DNA of 64,000 nt from Njordibacter sp937773555 (GCF_047730085.1 NZ_CP159830.1:2232001-2296000), one strand, 5' to 3'. Positions 18,034 through 27,185 are shown, counted from the first letter of the stretch. A program made the numbers and translations. Notes: generated from the sequence alone by a model not told the origin.

Positions 18034-18047
18034 TGCAATCGATTACA
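18034..18047. promoter_or_regulatory. LacI-family operator, proximal to the sugar operon
   Basis: TGCAATCGATTACA is a near-palindrome with the central CG step typical of LacI/GalR operators. It lies 56 bp upstream of the binding-protein start. A second copy is centred exactly 50 bp away (18084-18097). The pair probably serves the divergent LacI-type regulator. Confidence 0.7.
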
Positions 18048-18083
18048 TTTAACTTTATTACTATTAGGCCTGTCAAGTGTTTA

Positions 18084-18097
18084 TGTAAACGATTACA
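18084..18097. promoter_or_regulatory. LacI-family operator, proximal to the regulator gene
   Basis: TGTAAACGATTACA matches the LacI-family consensus TGNAANCGNTTNCA well. It lies 26 bp before the regulator start, so autoregulation is likely. The 50-bp distance to the partner site is close to five helical turns, which would allow joint binding. Confidence 0.72.
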
Positions 18098-18123
18098 CTT
18101 GAGCGAATTATAAAGAAGGCTGT

Positions 18124-19149
18124 ATGACACTGAAAACTTCCACAATTCAAGATGTTGCGCGTGCTGCTGGAGTCTCCACGGCCACGGTCTCGCGCACTTT
18201 GTCTAACCCAGATATCGTATCTGAACTAACCAAATTTCGGGTTTATGAGGCAGTAAAATTGACTGGCTATCGCATCAATCGTGCTGCAAGAAACCTCCGT
18301 ACTCAGCGTGCGCATTCAGTTTTAGTTTTGCTTCCAGACTTGGCTAATCCATTCTTTTCAAGCATTCTCGAAGGCATCTCTCGGCACCTTTCAAGCAAGG
18401 GATATTCCATGTTGATCGCCAGCACTAAGCAGGTGCACGGCAGTGGTGAACGATTAATTGATTACCTTGATGATGCACGCGCTGACGGGATGATCATCCT
18501 TGATGGAGGATTAGATGCTGACGTAGTTGAGTCGTTGGAAAATAACCCAAAAACCAAACTTATCCTATTCGCCTGTGAATGGGTTGAGGGTAAAGACTTC
18601 CCATCTGTCCGTAGCGAAAATGGCAACGGTACACACGCAGCAGTTAATCACTTATATAGCCTCGGCCACCGTAAAATCGCCCATGTAACCGGCCCTAAAG
18701 GTAATGTCCTTGCACATGCCCGCAAAGATGCGTTTATCGCTGAAGTAGGGGCTCTTAAACTCGAATTAAAATCTGAATGGGTCATTATTGGAGACTTTTC
18801 ACTCGCTGCTGGTTGCGAAGCAGCAAAGGTTTGGATCGCCTTAGATGACCGCCCAACTGCAGTGTTTTGTGCATCGGACCAATTGGCCCTGGGGTTCATT
18901 GCTGAGTTGTCACGCCACCATTTCAAAGTGCCCTATGACGTCTCCGTGATGGGCTTTGATGACATTGACTTTGCGGAACAATTCATTCCATCACTCACGT
19001 CTATCCGTCAAGATCGGTTATTACTCGGCGAGACTGCTGCGTCCATGCTAATGGAGCGGATTGAATCGCCAGATGGAACTAGTCAACACCACGCCGCAGT
19101 AGTGCCAGTTTCTCTCGTTATTCGTGAAAGTACCGCACCTCCGCGGTAA
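18124..19149 (+). CDS. LacI family transcriptional regulator of the sugar cluster
   Basis: A 341-aa regulator. The N-terminal helix-turn-helix TIQDVARAAGVSTATVSRTL is classical LacI, followed by the hinge helix region RAARNLRTQ and a periplasmic-binding-protein-like sensor domain (VLLPDLANPFFSSILEGI; the C-terminal part has VMGFDDIDFAEQFIPSLTSI). It diverges from the sugar operon across two operators. It probably represses transport and catabolic genes until a sugar or an intermediate binds. Confidence 0.93.
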   Translation: MTLKTSTIQDVARAAGVSTATVSRTLSNPDIVSELTKFRVYEAVKLTGYRINRAARNLRTQRAHSVLVLLPDLANPFFSSILEGISRHLSSKGYSMLIASTKQVHGSGERLIDYLDDARADGMIILDGGLDADVVESLENNPKTKLILFACEWVEGKDFPSVRSENGNGTHAAVNHLYSLGHRKIAHVTGPKGNVLAHARKDAFIAEVGALKLELKSEWVIIGDFSLAAGCEAAKVWIALDDRPTAVFCASDQLALGFIAELSRHHFKVPYDVSVMGFDDIDFAEQFIPSLTSIRQDRLLLGETAASMLMERIESPDGTSQHHAAVVPVSLVIRESTAPPR

Positions 19150-19582
19150 GAGACTGCGCAGCAAAGATAATATGCCTGTCCAGACTAATGCCTGGGCTTA
19201 ACAATTTAACAGCGTAGCTGAAACTTCAGGACGACCAGCCTCACATTGAGCCAGTATCATCTAACAGTTCTAGGCTAGTAGTTAAACAATATATCTAATT
19301 TCAAGCCTAGTTGTTTTAGTGTGGAATCGATCTGGCCGCAGAATAATTGAATACTAATTGAAAATTCACTTATCAAAAACGTATTAATATTAAGCATTTC
19401 TGGTAACACAGTAATTGGATAAAACCCGTTCTTTTATTAATATAAATTCTTCTCATAAAAGACATCTTTTATCGTTTTCAATACACCTCAGGTATTGCAA
19501 TGTATTGATCAAAATATTGTAAAGTGTTCGGGGTTTTTGTACCCTAGTTGCGAATACACTTTATTACTACAGGATCAAAATT
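19150..19582. other. Intergenic region before the aldo-keto reductase genes
   Basis: About 430 bp, AT-rich towards its right end. It holds copy 2 of the 26-bp motif (19490-19515), about 70-90 bp upstream of the first aldo-keto reductase. No terminator with a clear T run was found for the LacI gene, and no further gene. Confidence 0.5.
19490..19515. repeat. 26-bp intergenic motif, copy 2
   Basis: AGGTATTGCAATGTAT, two variable bases, ATCAAAAT, matching 6389-6414 at 24 of 26 positions. Here the right flank adds ATTGTAA, giving an imperfect inverted repeat with the internal TTGCAAT, as an operator would. It ends 67 bp before the start codon of the aldo-keto reductase gene, so it could be a promoter or regulator site. 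Confidence 0.5.
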
Positions 19583-20614
19583 ATGCATTATGCTCCAAGC
19601 CAAAGTCGTTATGACAACATGATTTACCGCCGCTGTGGTAATTCAGGGCTAAAGCTTCCAGTCATTTCATTAGGCTTATGGCATAATTTTGGCCATGATT
19701 TTCCACATCAAACAAAACGAGAACTTTGTCAGACTGCTTTCGATAATGGTATTACGCATTTTGACCTTGCAAATAATTATGGCCCCCCTGCTGGCAGTGC
19801 AGAAGAGGCGTTCGGAGATATTCTAAAAACAGACTTTTTAGGGCTCAGAGATGAATTAATCATTAGTTCAAAAGCAGGCTATGACATGTGGCCTGGGCCT
19901 TATGGTGAATGGGGAAGTAGAAAGTATTTAATTGCCTCCTGTGATCAGTCATTAAAAAGGCTTGGGCTGGATTACGTCGATATTTTCTATTCCCATCGCT
20001 TTGACCCCCATACCCCTCTAGAAGAGACAATGGGGGCATTGGATCACATTGTTAAGTCAGGGAGGGCTTTGTATGTAGGACTATCCAGCTACAACAGCCA
20101 ACGAACCAAAGAAGCTGTGGAAATTTTAAAAGGTTTAGGCACACCATGCCTCATTCATCAACCCAGCTACAACATGTTTAATCGCTGGATTGAGGAAGAC
20201 AATCTTCTCGATACGTTAGAAGATTTAGGGCTCGGGTCAATCGCATTTACGCCACTTGCTCAAGGGATGCTCACCAAAAAATACTTACATGGCATGCCGC
20301 ATGATAGCCGCGCAATGCAAGGTAAAAGTCTTGATAAAAGCAAGATTAATCCAGAACTCATTGAGGCACTCAATCAACTGAATGACATTGCCGCTAGCCG
20401 CGGCCAGACATTAGCACAAATGGCTTTAGCATGGGTGTTGCGGGGTGGCAGAGTGACGACCGCCTTAATTGGAGCCTCAAAGCCTGAGCAAGTTTTGGAT
20501 TGTGTTGGCGCAATTAAGAACCTAGATTTTACACATGTTGAACTTTTGGAAATTGACCGTTTGTCTGGTAATCAAGGTATCAATCTGTGGGCGGCATCAT
20601 CCGAAGGGGCTTAA
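19583..20614 (+). CDS. mgrA: Aldo/keto reductase, L-glyceraldehyde-3-phosphate reductase type (YghZ-like)
   Basis: A 343-aa cytoplasmic NADPH-dependent reductase. The AKR catalytic residues are visible: Asp and Tyr in DLANNYGPPAG, Lys in SKAGYDMWPGPYGEWGSRKY and His in YSHRFDP. The N-terminal YRRCGNSGLKLPVISLGLWH and the GEWGSRK segment are typical of the AKR14/YghZ group, which detoxifies L-glyceraldehyde-3-phosphate and methylglyoxal. An AGGA lies about 9 nt before the start. A second, more distant AKR gene follows 172 bp later. Confidence 0.88.
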   Translation: MHYAPSQSRYDNMIYRRCGNSGLKLPVISLGLWHNFGHDFPHQTKRELCQTAFDNGITHFDLANNYGPPAGSAEEAFGDILKTDFLGLRDELIISSKAGYDMWPGPYGEWGSRKYLIASCDQSLKRLGLDYVDIFYSHRFDPHTPLEETMGALDHIVKSGRALYVGLSSYNSQRTKEAVEILKGLGTPCLIHQPSYNMFNRWIEEDNLLDTLEDLGLGSIAFTPLAQGMLTKKYLHGMPHDSRAMQGKSLDKSKINPELIEALNQLNDIAASRGQTLAQMALAWVLRGGRVTTALIGASKPEQVLDCVGAIKNLDFTHVELLEIDRLSGNQGINLWAASSEGA

Positions 20615-20786
20615 CGGGTGCAGAGAGACGAAATAATACCCACCCACTGTTTAGATATAGTTAGGTAAGGTAAAACCATTGGCTTTTGAGTTAATGGTTT
20701 ATTGCGTTTGGACATCTAGTAAGGCAAGCCACGACCACCTTTTATTCTTAACTTAAAGTGCTACACAACTAAACGAGAAACATAAT

Positions 20787-21833
20787 ATGAAAATGAATCC
20801 AATGGGGCGTACTGGCGTCATGGTATCTGAGCTATGCCTTGGCACAATGACTTTTGGCACTCAAACATCTGAGGCCGAAGGCCACGCTCAAATGGACTGT
20901 GCATTAGCAAATGGCATCAATTTTGTTGATACAGCAGAAATGTACCCGGTAAACCCCATTGCAAAAGAAACTATCGGAAGGTCAGAAGAAATAATAGGTA
21001 CTTGGAATGCTAAAAATCGGTCGCGTCGTGGTGACTATGTTTTAGCAACCAAACATTCTGGTGAAGGCCTTAAAGACGTGCGAAATGGGGCGGCAATATC
21101 CTCAAACACGATCCCAGAAACGATAGAAGGTAATTTACGCAGACTGCAAACTGACTATATTGACCTTTACCAATTTCATTGGCCCAATCGTGGCTCATAT
21201 ATGTTTCGCAAAAACTGGAATTATAATCCCACCTCTCAGAATAAGACAGAGACACTCGCTAATATGGAAGATTGTCTTGAAGCTCTGCAAAAGCAAGTTG
21301 ATAAGGGCAATATAAGGCATTTTGGCCTGTCTAATGAGAGTGCTTGGGGGACAAGCCAGTGGTTGCGTTTATCAGAGGACCGGGGCTGGCCGCGTGTTGC
21401 TACAATCCAAAACGAATATTCACTTTTGTGCCGGCTTTATGACACTGATCTTGCCGAGCTAAGCGCCAACGAAGATGTAGGATTGATTGCGTTTTCACCC
21501 TTGGCTGCCGGTTTGTTAACTGGTAAATATCAAAACAATGCGACTCCCAAAGGATCACGCAAGTCACTTTCGCCCAATTTGGGTGGGCGCACCACTGAAC
21601 GGGTTTGGCCTGCGGTTGATGCTTACCTAAAAGTAGCAGCCAAGCATGATGTGGATAGTGTGCATATGTCACTTGCATGGTGCCTAACCCAGCCCTTTAT
21701 GTGTTCTGCAATTTTTGGAGCAACGCAGCATGAACAGCTTGAGCATATTCTCAAAATGACAGATGTTGAGTTAAGCCAAGAATGTTTGGATGATATCGCC
21801 ATAGCCCATAAAGCCAACGCCATGCCCTATTAA
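20787..21833 (+). CDS. Aldo/keto reductase, Tas-like
   Basis: A 348-aa cytoplasmic oxidoreductase. It has the AKR fold start MNPMGRTGVMVSELCLGTMT, the catalytic Asp/Tyr in DTAEMYP, Lys in LATKHSG and His in QFHWPNRG. PVNPIAKETIGRSEEIIG is typical of the Tas group of NADP-dependent reductases. Natural substrates of Tas proteins are not well known. It is downstream of the YghZ-like gene in the same direction with a 172-bp gap and may have its own promoter. Confidence 0.88.
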   Translation: MKMNPMGRTGVMVSELCLGTMTFGTQTSEAEGHAQMDCALANGINFVDTAEMYPVNPIAKETIGRSEEIIGTWNAKNRSRRGDYVLATKHSGEGLKDVRNGAAISSNTIPETIEGNLRRLQTDYIDLYQFHWPNRGSYMFRKNWNYNPTSQNKTETLANMEDCLEALQKQVDKGNIRHFGLSNESAWGTSQWLRLSEDRGWPRVATIQNEYSLLCRLYDTDLAELSANEDVGLIAFSPLAAGLLTGKYQNNATPKGSRKSLSPNLGGRTTERVWPAVDAYLKVAAKHDVDSVHMSLAWCLTQPFMCSAIFGATQHEQLEHILKMTDVELSQECLDDIAIAHKANAMPY

Positions 21834-21856
21834 GGCGCAACAGTTCTAGTTGGGCT

Positions 21857-22369
21857 TTAGCGTATCTCTTCAATACTGTACTTTTTAGTCCTTATCAACG
21901 GCATAATAAGAGCATACCCTTGCATCTGCAGCTGCACCAAGTCTGTTGGTGCCGATGGCACCAAGGTAACGAAGTCATAGAGATCGTCGGGCTGGTAGCT
22001 ATAATCGCTTGCAGCTAAGCTACAAGCACGGAATTCCACGCCAAGTGCATGATAATATTTCATGCGCTCTACAGATTCTCGGTATTTTTCGTAATTGTGC
22101 TTGGCTAAGGTGACAATTTCGGTGCCATGAATCATAACTACCACATCCATCATTTCTGGAGCCATGTTATAAGGTTCATCATAAAGCGGACTAATCGTTG
22201 AACGCACCCAGTAGAGTGCTGATGCAATGTGCTGTGGGTCTTCAAAAAAGAAATCGAATACGACTTTTGGCTCTTCGTACTCTGGGGTGATCACTTGGGC
22301 CGCTTGACTAACATTTGGGCCAGCCATTAGGCTTATAATTAGCAGCAAAGAGCTGTATCGATTAGGCAT
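21857..22369 (-). CDS. Secreted DsrE-family protein
   Basis: A 170-aa protein with an N-terminal signal peptide (cleavage near SQAAQ). The rest fits the DsrE/DsrF-like fold: VVVMIHGTEIVTLAKHNYEKY, then ALGVEFRACSLAASDY, with a single Cys at the position commonly used in the family, and a C-terminal strand GYALIMP. Periplasmic members are found in many marine gammaproteobacteria, some near sulfur or envelope functions, but roles are not settled. It converges with the aldo-keto reductase gene and stands alone. Confidence 0.8.
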   Translation of the reverse strand: MPNRYSSLLLIISLMAGPNVSQAAQVITPEYEEPKVVFDFFFEDPQHIASALYWVRSTISPLYDEPYNMAPEMMDVVVMIHGTEIVTLAKHNYEKYRESVERMKYYHALGVEFRACSLAASDYSYQPDDLYDFVTLVPSAPTDLVQLQMQGYALIMPLIRTKKYSIEEIR

Positions 22370-22573
22370 CGTTGTTACCTCGATTTTTCTTAATCTGAGT
22401 GACTATCCTACTCTCATTTTAAATTATGTGTTTTACCTTAGTGGGTAGACCAATTATTGAGCTTGGTTTCTACTTGACCAACTCTAAATTAAAATTGAGT
22501 TTTCAAAAGTTTACCTATAATTGAGTAATAATGTGCCAAATAATCTAAAACCATACACCCCCTTCATTATTTG

Positions 22574-23371
22574 TTAGCTAAGGGGATATTCTTTACACCT
22601 CGTTAATTTCCAAACACCCCCCGCCCAGTCTTCAACATCAGTCCATAGTTCCGCATCTTTGGGGTTGTTGATATTGAGTGGCTTACTGCGTTTGTGAGGC
22701 TTTAGTTCAATATACAAGGGTTTTTTCAGTGCTTCGCCGTTAGATATATTCAAATGAAAGTAAGCCATCTTTCCAATCAAGTGACCTGCTGTGGTTAGTT
22801 TAAGGTTAACTTCATGCTTTAAGTAGCTTGAATCCTTGGATAGGCCTCCCATGCGCCAGCGGCCTTTTAATTTTACCCCATTATTGCTTAAAAACATGCT
22901 GCCCAAAGCCATATTCCAATTTTCAACCCTCCCATCAGCATGATTGTCATAGCTCACCCTACGCAGCTTAAATTGACATTGAATGGGATGAGCCAATGTA
23001 GCAAGTTGATATGGGCTAAAATCAAACGCTGTTTTATCGATAGGGTTAGCCAATAGTTGCTGCTTAACTTTATCGTCTAGTTTCAATGGATAGAAAACAA
23101 TACCTTGGTTTTTTGGTAGCAATTTTTGCCCAGGCTGCTGCTTACTACTGCTAACTTTAGCACCTGCGCCACAGTTTAATTGTCGCCGCTGGGCTTCTGC
23201 CAAATACACCACATTATCGACCGTTGTCGTCACTAAACGACAGACAGATTTATCACTCCAACCTGACATGTCTGCTGCTAAAACTGGCAGCGTCAGTGCA
23301 GCTACAATAGCGCTCACTAATAATACAACTGGTATTCGGCAATGGTGATAAATGAACAACATTTGGGCCAC
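22574..23371 (-). CDS. Secreted protein of unknown function, downstream of the DUF1501 gene
   Basis: A 265-aa protein with a signal peptide (hydrophobic core VVLLVSAIVAALTLPVLAAD, cleavage near LAAD). The mature part has few cysteines and repeated beta-like segments (GVKLKGRWRMGG, EVNLKLTTAGHLIGK). I recognise no family. It lies 25 bp after the DUF1501 gene in the same direction, so it is probably the third gene of the DUF1800-DUF1501 operon, and an envelope role with these two is a reasonable guess. Confidence 0.7.
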   Translation of the reverse strand: MAQMLFIYHHCRIPVVLLVSAIVAALTLPVLAADMSGWSDKSVCRLVTTTVDNVVYLAEAQRRQLNCGAGAKVSSSKQQPGQKLLPKNQGIVFYPLKLDDKVKQQLLANPIDKTAFDFSPYQLATLAHPIQCQFKLRRVSYDNHADGRVENWNMALGSMFLSNNGVKLKGRWRMGGLSKDSSYLKHEVNLKLTTAGHLIGKMAYFHLNISNGEALKKPLYIELKPHKRSKPLNINNPKDAELWTDVEDWAGGVWKLTRCKEYPLS

Positions 23372-23396
23372 GGCTAACTCCTTTTAAACCAACAAT

Positions 23397-24554
23397 CTAA
23401 GCAAATAAGTGGTCAAACACACGGGGAAGGTCTGGTTGCAGGAATACTTGACTTGCAATCACATCATGGTCAATGCCTAACGCCTTTTCAAGGCAGGCCG
23501 CACAAACAGATCGATAGTCGATGGTGGCCATCAGGTCTCTTTTTTCAAATTGATCTTGTTTACTTAACCCTGGCCAGTCAGCAATAACACCACTACCAGA
23601 CAATGCACCCCCCGCTAGCAAACCAACACTCCCATAACCATGATCTGTTCCTCGGGTCCCGTTAACCGCTACAGTGCGGCCAAACTCGGTTAGGGTTAGA
23701 ATAATTGCATCATCCCAAGCTTTGCCTAACCCACGGCGATAGCCCGCAATCACATCGTCGACCACAACTAACTGGCGTGCTAACCGCCCTGCATCTGTAT
23801 CCCCTTCTTCAACTTGGTTTGCATGAGTATCAAAATTATCAACACGAATGACTGAGGCTACAGGGCCGTCAGCTTGAGCCATAGCTCGGCCAGCATATGT
23901 GGCTAAGCTGGCTGGATCCCTTGGCACTTGCACATTGTCTTCGCTTTTGCGCGCTACCTTAGTAAATATTTGCGCTGCATCCAGTTTATGCCCCATTGCA
24001 ATCATGTTGACCAAATCAGCTTTTGGCCGACTTGACCCTCGGATACTGGCAGGATAAAAATTATCATTTTCATGATGGCCACGCAAAATTAGTGGCATAT
24101 CTAAAGACAAAGAGCGCCCCGCAACATCTGCCAGATCTAAAGCCCGCCCTAACCAACCTGTTTTTTCACTAAATGGTGACAAGCCACCACCTTCAATCAT
24201 ATTTTGGCCTTCAAAATGAGACCGCTTGGTATACGGAAATGCCGTAGCGTGCACAGCAGAGGCATGGCCTCTGGCCATTAGCTGGGCATAAAACTTAAGC
24301 GATGGATGTAAGCCAAAAAAGTCGTTTAATGGCAAGTAGCCTTCTGGTGAAATGGCCTTGCGCATGCGCATTAGATCTGGGTCACCAATCGGTGGGATCG
24401 TGGCTAGGCCATCCATTCCACCTTCTAAAATAATCACCGAGATACTGCCTGGTGGCTTTCCTTTGGCGAGCCCTGCGATAGGTACACCAGCTAAAAATAG
24501 TGATGCCGCACCGGCCTTGAGTAGGTTACGACGGCCAGGTATTAATTTAGACAT
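23397..24554 (-). CDS. DUF1501 family protein, Tat-exported
   Basis: A 385-aa protein with a twin-arginine signal (GRRNLLKAGAASLFLAG). The family fold is sulfatase-like: IILEGGMDGLATIPPIGDP at the start, FDTHANQ in the middle and ILTLTEFGRTVAVNGTRGTD, with DHGYG following. These are the conserved DUF1501 motifs. Genes of this family nearly always sit after a DUF1800 gene, as here with an 8-nt overlap. The biochemical role is unknown. The Tat signal implies export of a folded protein. Confidence 0.88.
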   Translation of the reverse strand: MSKLIPGRRNLLKAGAASLFLAGVPIAGLAKGKPPGSISVIILEGGMDGLATIPPIGDPDLMRMRKAISPEGYLPLNDFFGLHPSLKFYAQLMARGHASAVHATAFPYTKRSHFEGQNMIEGGGLSPFSEKTGWLGRALDLADVAGRSLSLDMPLILRGHHENDNFYPASIRGSSRPKADLVNMIAMGHKLDAAQIFTKVARKSEDNVQVPRDPASLATYAGRAMAQADGPVASVIRVDNFDTHANQVEEGDTDAGRLARQLVVVDDVIAGYRRGLGKAWDDAIILTLTEFGRTVAVNGTRGTDHGYGSVGLLAGGALSGSGVIADWPGLSKQDQFEKRDLMATIDYRSVCAACLEKALGIDHDVIASQVFLQPDLPRVFDHLFA

Positions 24555-25998
24555 ATTCCAACCCCATTAACTCAGGACTACACATAAGGGTAATGAATTG
24601 ATCCTTAGGCGAAGGGCCCACACTGGCAACCAAAGCTCTCGTTTGCTCTGCGGCGCCAATACGATCCATTATCTTATTGACGGAGGGACGTGTTCTACCA
24701 TTTTTATAGATAGCGTCAGCAAAACGAACCCGGCGCTCAAACATTTCTGCAGACATCCATTCTGCCTTATCATTAGGGTAGCCATCAGGCTGCCGCAGGC
24801 TCCAAAAAGATTGGCCTAATTCTTCAAAAACTTTTTTAGTATGCATCAGTTTGTCATCATAATGATGTGTATTTTCCCACCCTTTAAAGTAAGTCGCTCC
24901 AGACAAACGAACAACCTGGAACAGCCAGGTCATTGGCCACAGAAATTTTGCATCAGGTGAATTAATGGCAAGTTTAAGCACTTGAGTGTGAATGGTGTTT
25001 AGATCACCGTTACTCTGGTGCCACACTGATTTAACAGACTCAATGTGAGCTTTAGTGGGGCTATCACTGATAAAGTGGTGACACAATTTAGTAGAAATAT
25101 AGTTAATGGTGTGATCATGACTAGCAAGAAAATCTGTTAGCTGACGCAGACCACTGCGGCCAGCATAAATGGTTTGGCCCATCACTTTTTTGGGACCAGG
25201 TTCTGCCCAACGTTTTTTGTAAGCGTTCCAATGATTATTGCTACCCGTTTTTTCACGCATAGCGGACAATTCTTCCCCAAAGTCGATACCCCAACCAGCT
25301 AATACTTGAGCAGCTGCACGAATATCGTCTTCAGAATAACCCGCCGCAACAGAAACGGTGTGTAGCTCTAACAACTCGCGCCCTAGATTATCATTTAAAC
25401 CTGCTTGGCAATCTGGTTTGCGACGACAGTGTTTGGCTTGTACTGAACGCTCGCCCGCACTCCACACATTATCCAAATAGGTCAGCATACCTGGGTGAGT
25501 AGTCATGCCATACAGCATATCAGCAAAGCTGCCATTGAGCTTAGCAAGGATACCTTCGTCAATGGCATGGCCAATTAATTGACCCGTATCAAAAGTATTA
25601 CCAATGGTGAAGTGATTAGCCCAAAAAGACGTTAACCGCAGCTTAACTTGATCTGCACCATAGACATTGCGCTGAACAAACCTATGTTCATCTTTTTCTT
25701 GCATTAAATTTTCGTGTCTATTGGCTTGGCGTGCAGCCTCTGTGTCTTGCCCATTTTTACCCTCTCGTTGCTGTTTTTTTAAGGCCCTGTAACGACGCCA
25801 CATACCCGCACGTTTGGATAAATTTGGCTGCAACTCATCTGGCCATTGCGTCACTTTGGCACTGGTGTTAGCGATGCCCAACGCAGGCGATGGCGCTCGA
25901 AGCTGCTGCTCAATCCACCCTTCCATATCTTGCGGCACATTCTCATCATACCGAAACATCAGGCCGATTTTTTGAGCGATAGTAAATTGCTTGTTCAT
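24547..25998 (-). CDS. DUF1800 family protein
   Basis: A 483-aa mostly helical protein. Family motifs: LRLTSFWANHFTIG, YGMTTHPGMLTYLDNVWSAG, LGRELLELHTV and YSEDDIRAAAQVLAGW. The frame can start with GTG at 26010, but AGGTGG lies 8 nt before the ATG at 25998, so I chose that. No clear signal peptide is seen; its partner protein carries the Tat signal. It overlaps the DUF1501 gene by 8 nt. Function unknown. Confidence 0.88.
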   Translation of the reverse strand: MNKQFTIAQKIGLMFRYDENVPQDMEGWIEQQLRAPSPALGIANTSAKVTQWPDELQPNLSKRAGMWRRYRALKKQQREGKNGQDTEAARQANRHENLMQEKDEHRFVQRNVYGADQVKLRLTSFWANHFTIGNTFDTGQLIGHAIDEGILAKLNGSFADMLYGMTTHPGMLTYLDNVWSAGERSVQAKHCRRKPDCQAGLNDNLGRELLELHTVSVAAGYSEDDIRAAAQVLAGWGIDFGEELSAMREKTGSNNHWNAYKKRWAEPGPKKVMGQTIYAGRSGLRQLTDFLASHDHTINYISTKLCHHFISDSPTKAHIESVKSVWHQSNGDLNTIHTQVLKLAINSPDAKFLWPMTWLFQVVRLSGATYFKGWENTHHYDDKLMHTKKVFEELGQSFWSLRQPDGYPNDKAEWMSAEMFERRVRFADAIYKNGRTRPSVNKIMDRIGAAEQTRALVASVGPSPKDQFITLMCSPELMGLEYV

Positions 25999-26211
25999 GC
26001 TAGAGACCACCTCTTGTGGCTACATAAAGAGAAGTTAATGAAAATTTAATAACCAACCAATCTAAAAAATACCACAATTAATATAACAATAATGCTTAAT
26101 AAATGTTGAGTGCTTAGTTTCTTAAAGTCTTATATCACGACTTAACCAGCAGCTGCGTGTCGTAAACTACAGTTAAAAACTCATGGGAGGGGACAATTAG
26201 TTTAGTAAAGA

Positions 26212-27000
26212 CTAGGGTTCTGGTAATACAGTAGAAATTGAGTTTTCAGTCAGCATCGCTGAAATATCATCACCTGGTGCTTGGTCTGTTATCAGAAGAT
26301 CAAACTGGCTTGGATCCTCCACAGCAATAGGTGCGCGCTGTCCAAACTTACTGCTGTCAGCGATAATAATTCGTGTTTGCGCCCGGGCTGCAGCTTCGCT
26401 GGAAAGGTCAGCTTCCTGAATATCGTGCAGCATAAAGCCAACATCTGCGTTTATAGCGCCGATCGAAAAAATCGCATAGCGTACATTAAAACGGCGAATG
26501 AAATTAATAGCATTTGCGCCAAATGCACCGCCATCATGAGGCCGCAACTCACCTCCAGCAAAAAATATTCGGTTATTGTTGCGGGTGGCCAATGCATGGG
26601 AAACGGCAAGAGAATTAGTGACAATATAGAGGTTCTGGTGATTACGCAGGGCCATAGCAACATAGGCGGTGGTGGAACCAATGTCCAAAAATAAAGAATC
26701 ACCGTCAACAATCATTTCAGCAACTTTTTGAGCCAACCGCTGTTTAATTGCAGCATTTTGATCCATGCGTAACTGAAAGGGTTGTTCAGTTACTGTAAGG
26801 CTCTGAGCTAACAGCACTCCTCCATGCACTTTTCTAACAAGAGACCGGGCAGCTAGCGACTTAATGTTTCGGCGGATTGTCTCATCAGAAACACCCAGTC
26901 GGTCGGCAAGAAAACTAACGCGACTTAGGCCTCCCGCCAAACGTAATTCTCGCAGAATTTCTTGTTCTCGCTGGTTTGAAGTAGTAGGAATTGTTTGCAT
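26212..27000 (-). CDS. DeoR/GlpR family transcriptional regulator
   Basis: A 262-aa repressor. The N-terminal helix-turn-helix (FLADRLGVSDETIRRNIKSL) is followed by VRKVHGG, the DeoR hallmark, and a C-terminal sugar-phosphate-isomerase-like sensor domain with LFLDIGSTTAYVA and IADSSKFGQRAP. The frame opens at 27039, but the ATG at 27000 has GAGAAG upstream and begins right before the DNA-binding domain. It diverges from the betaine-type cluster across a perfect 10-bp inverted repeat. The domain usually senses phosphorylated sugars, which is unexpected next to a betaine-like transporter but may fit the kinase-like gene in the cluster. Confidence 0.9.
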   Translation of the reverse strand: MQTIPTTSNQREQEILRELRLAGGLSRVSFLADRLGVSDETIRRNIKSLAARSLVRKVHGGVLLAQSLTVTEQPFQLRMDQNAAIKQRLAQKVAEMIVDGDSLFLDIGSTTAYVAMALRNHQNLYIVTNSLAVSHALATRNNNRIFFAGGELRPHDGGAFGANAINFIRRFNVRYAIFSIGAINADVGFMLHDIQEADLSSEAAARAQTRIIIADSSKFGQRAPIAVEDPSQFDLLITDQAPGDDISAMLTENSISTVLPEP

Positions 27001-27073
27001 ATTCTTCTCATAAATGGATAAAGCGGGTGTATTCAGCAAACTAAATACCCTCGCTTAACAACATTATAATATC

Positions 27074-27116
27074 AAAACCACACTATATTATATAATTTGT
27101 TGACAAGTGTGGTTTT
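27074..27116. promoter_or_regulatory. Inverted repeat, probable DeoR-type operator
   Basis: AAAACCACAC (27074-27083) and its exact complement GTGTGGTTTT (27107-27116) flank an AT-rich centre that contains TTGACA. The repeat lies between the divergent DeoR gene and the binding-protein gene, 70 bp before the latter. Binding would cover promoter elements in both directions. Confidence 0.65.
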
Positions 27117-27185
27117 TGAAGTGAAACTAAAATCAATGAGCAAGTCTCGCTCAATAGAATAACAATAACATAAGAGGAGCCTTAT

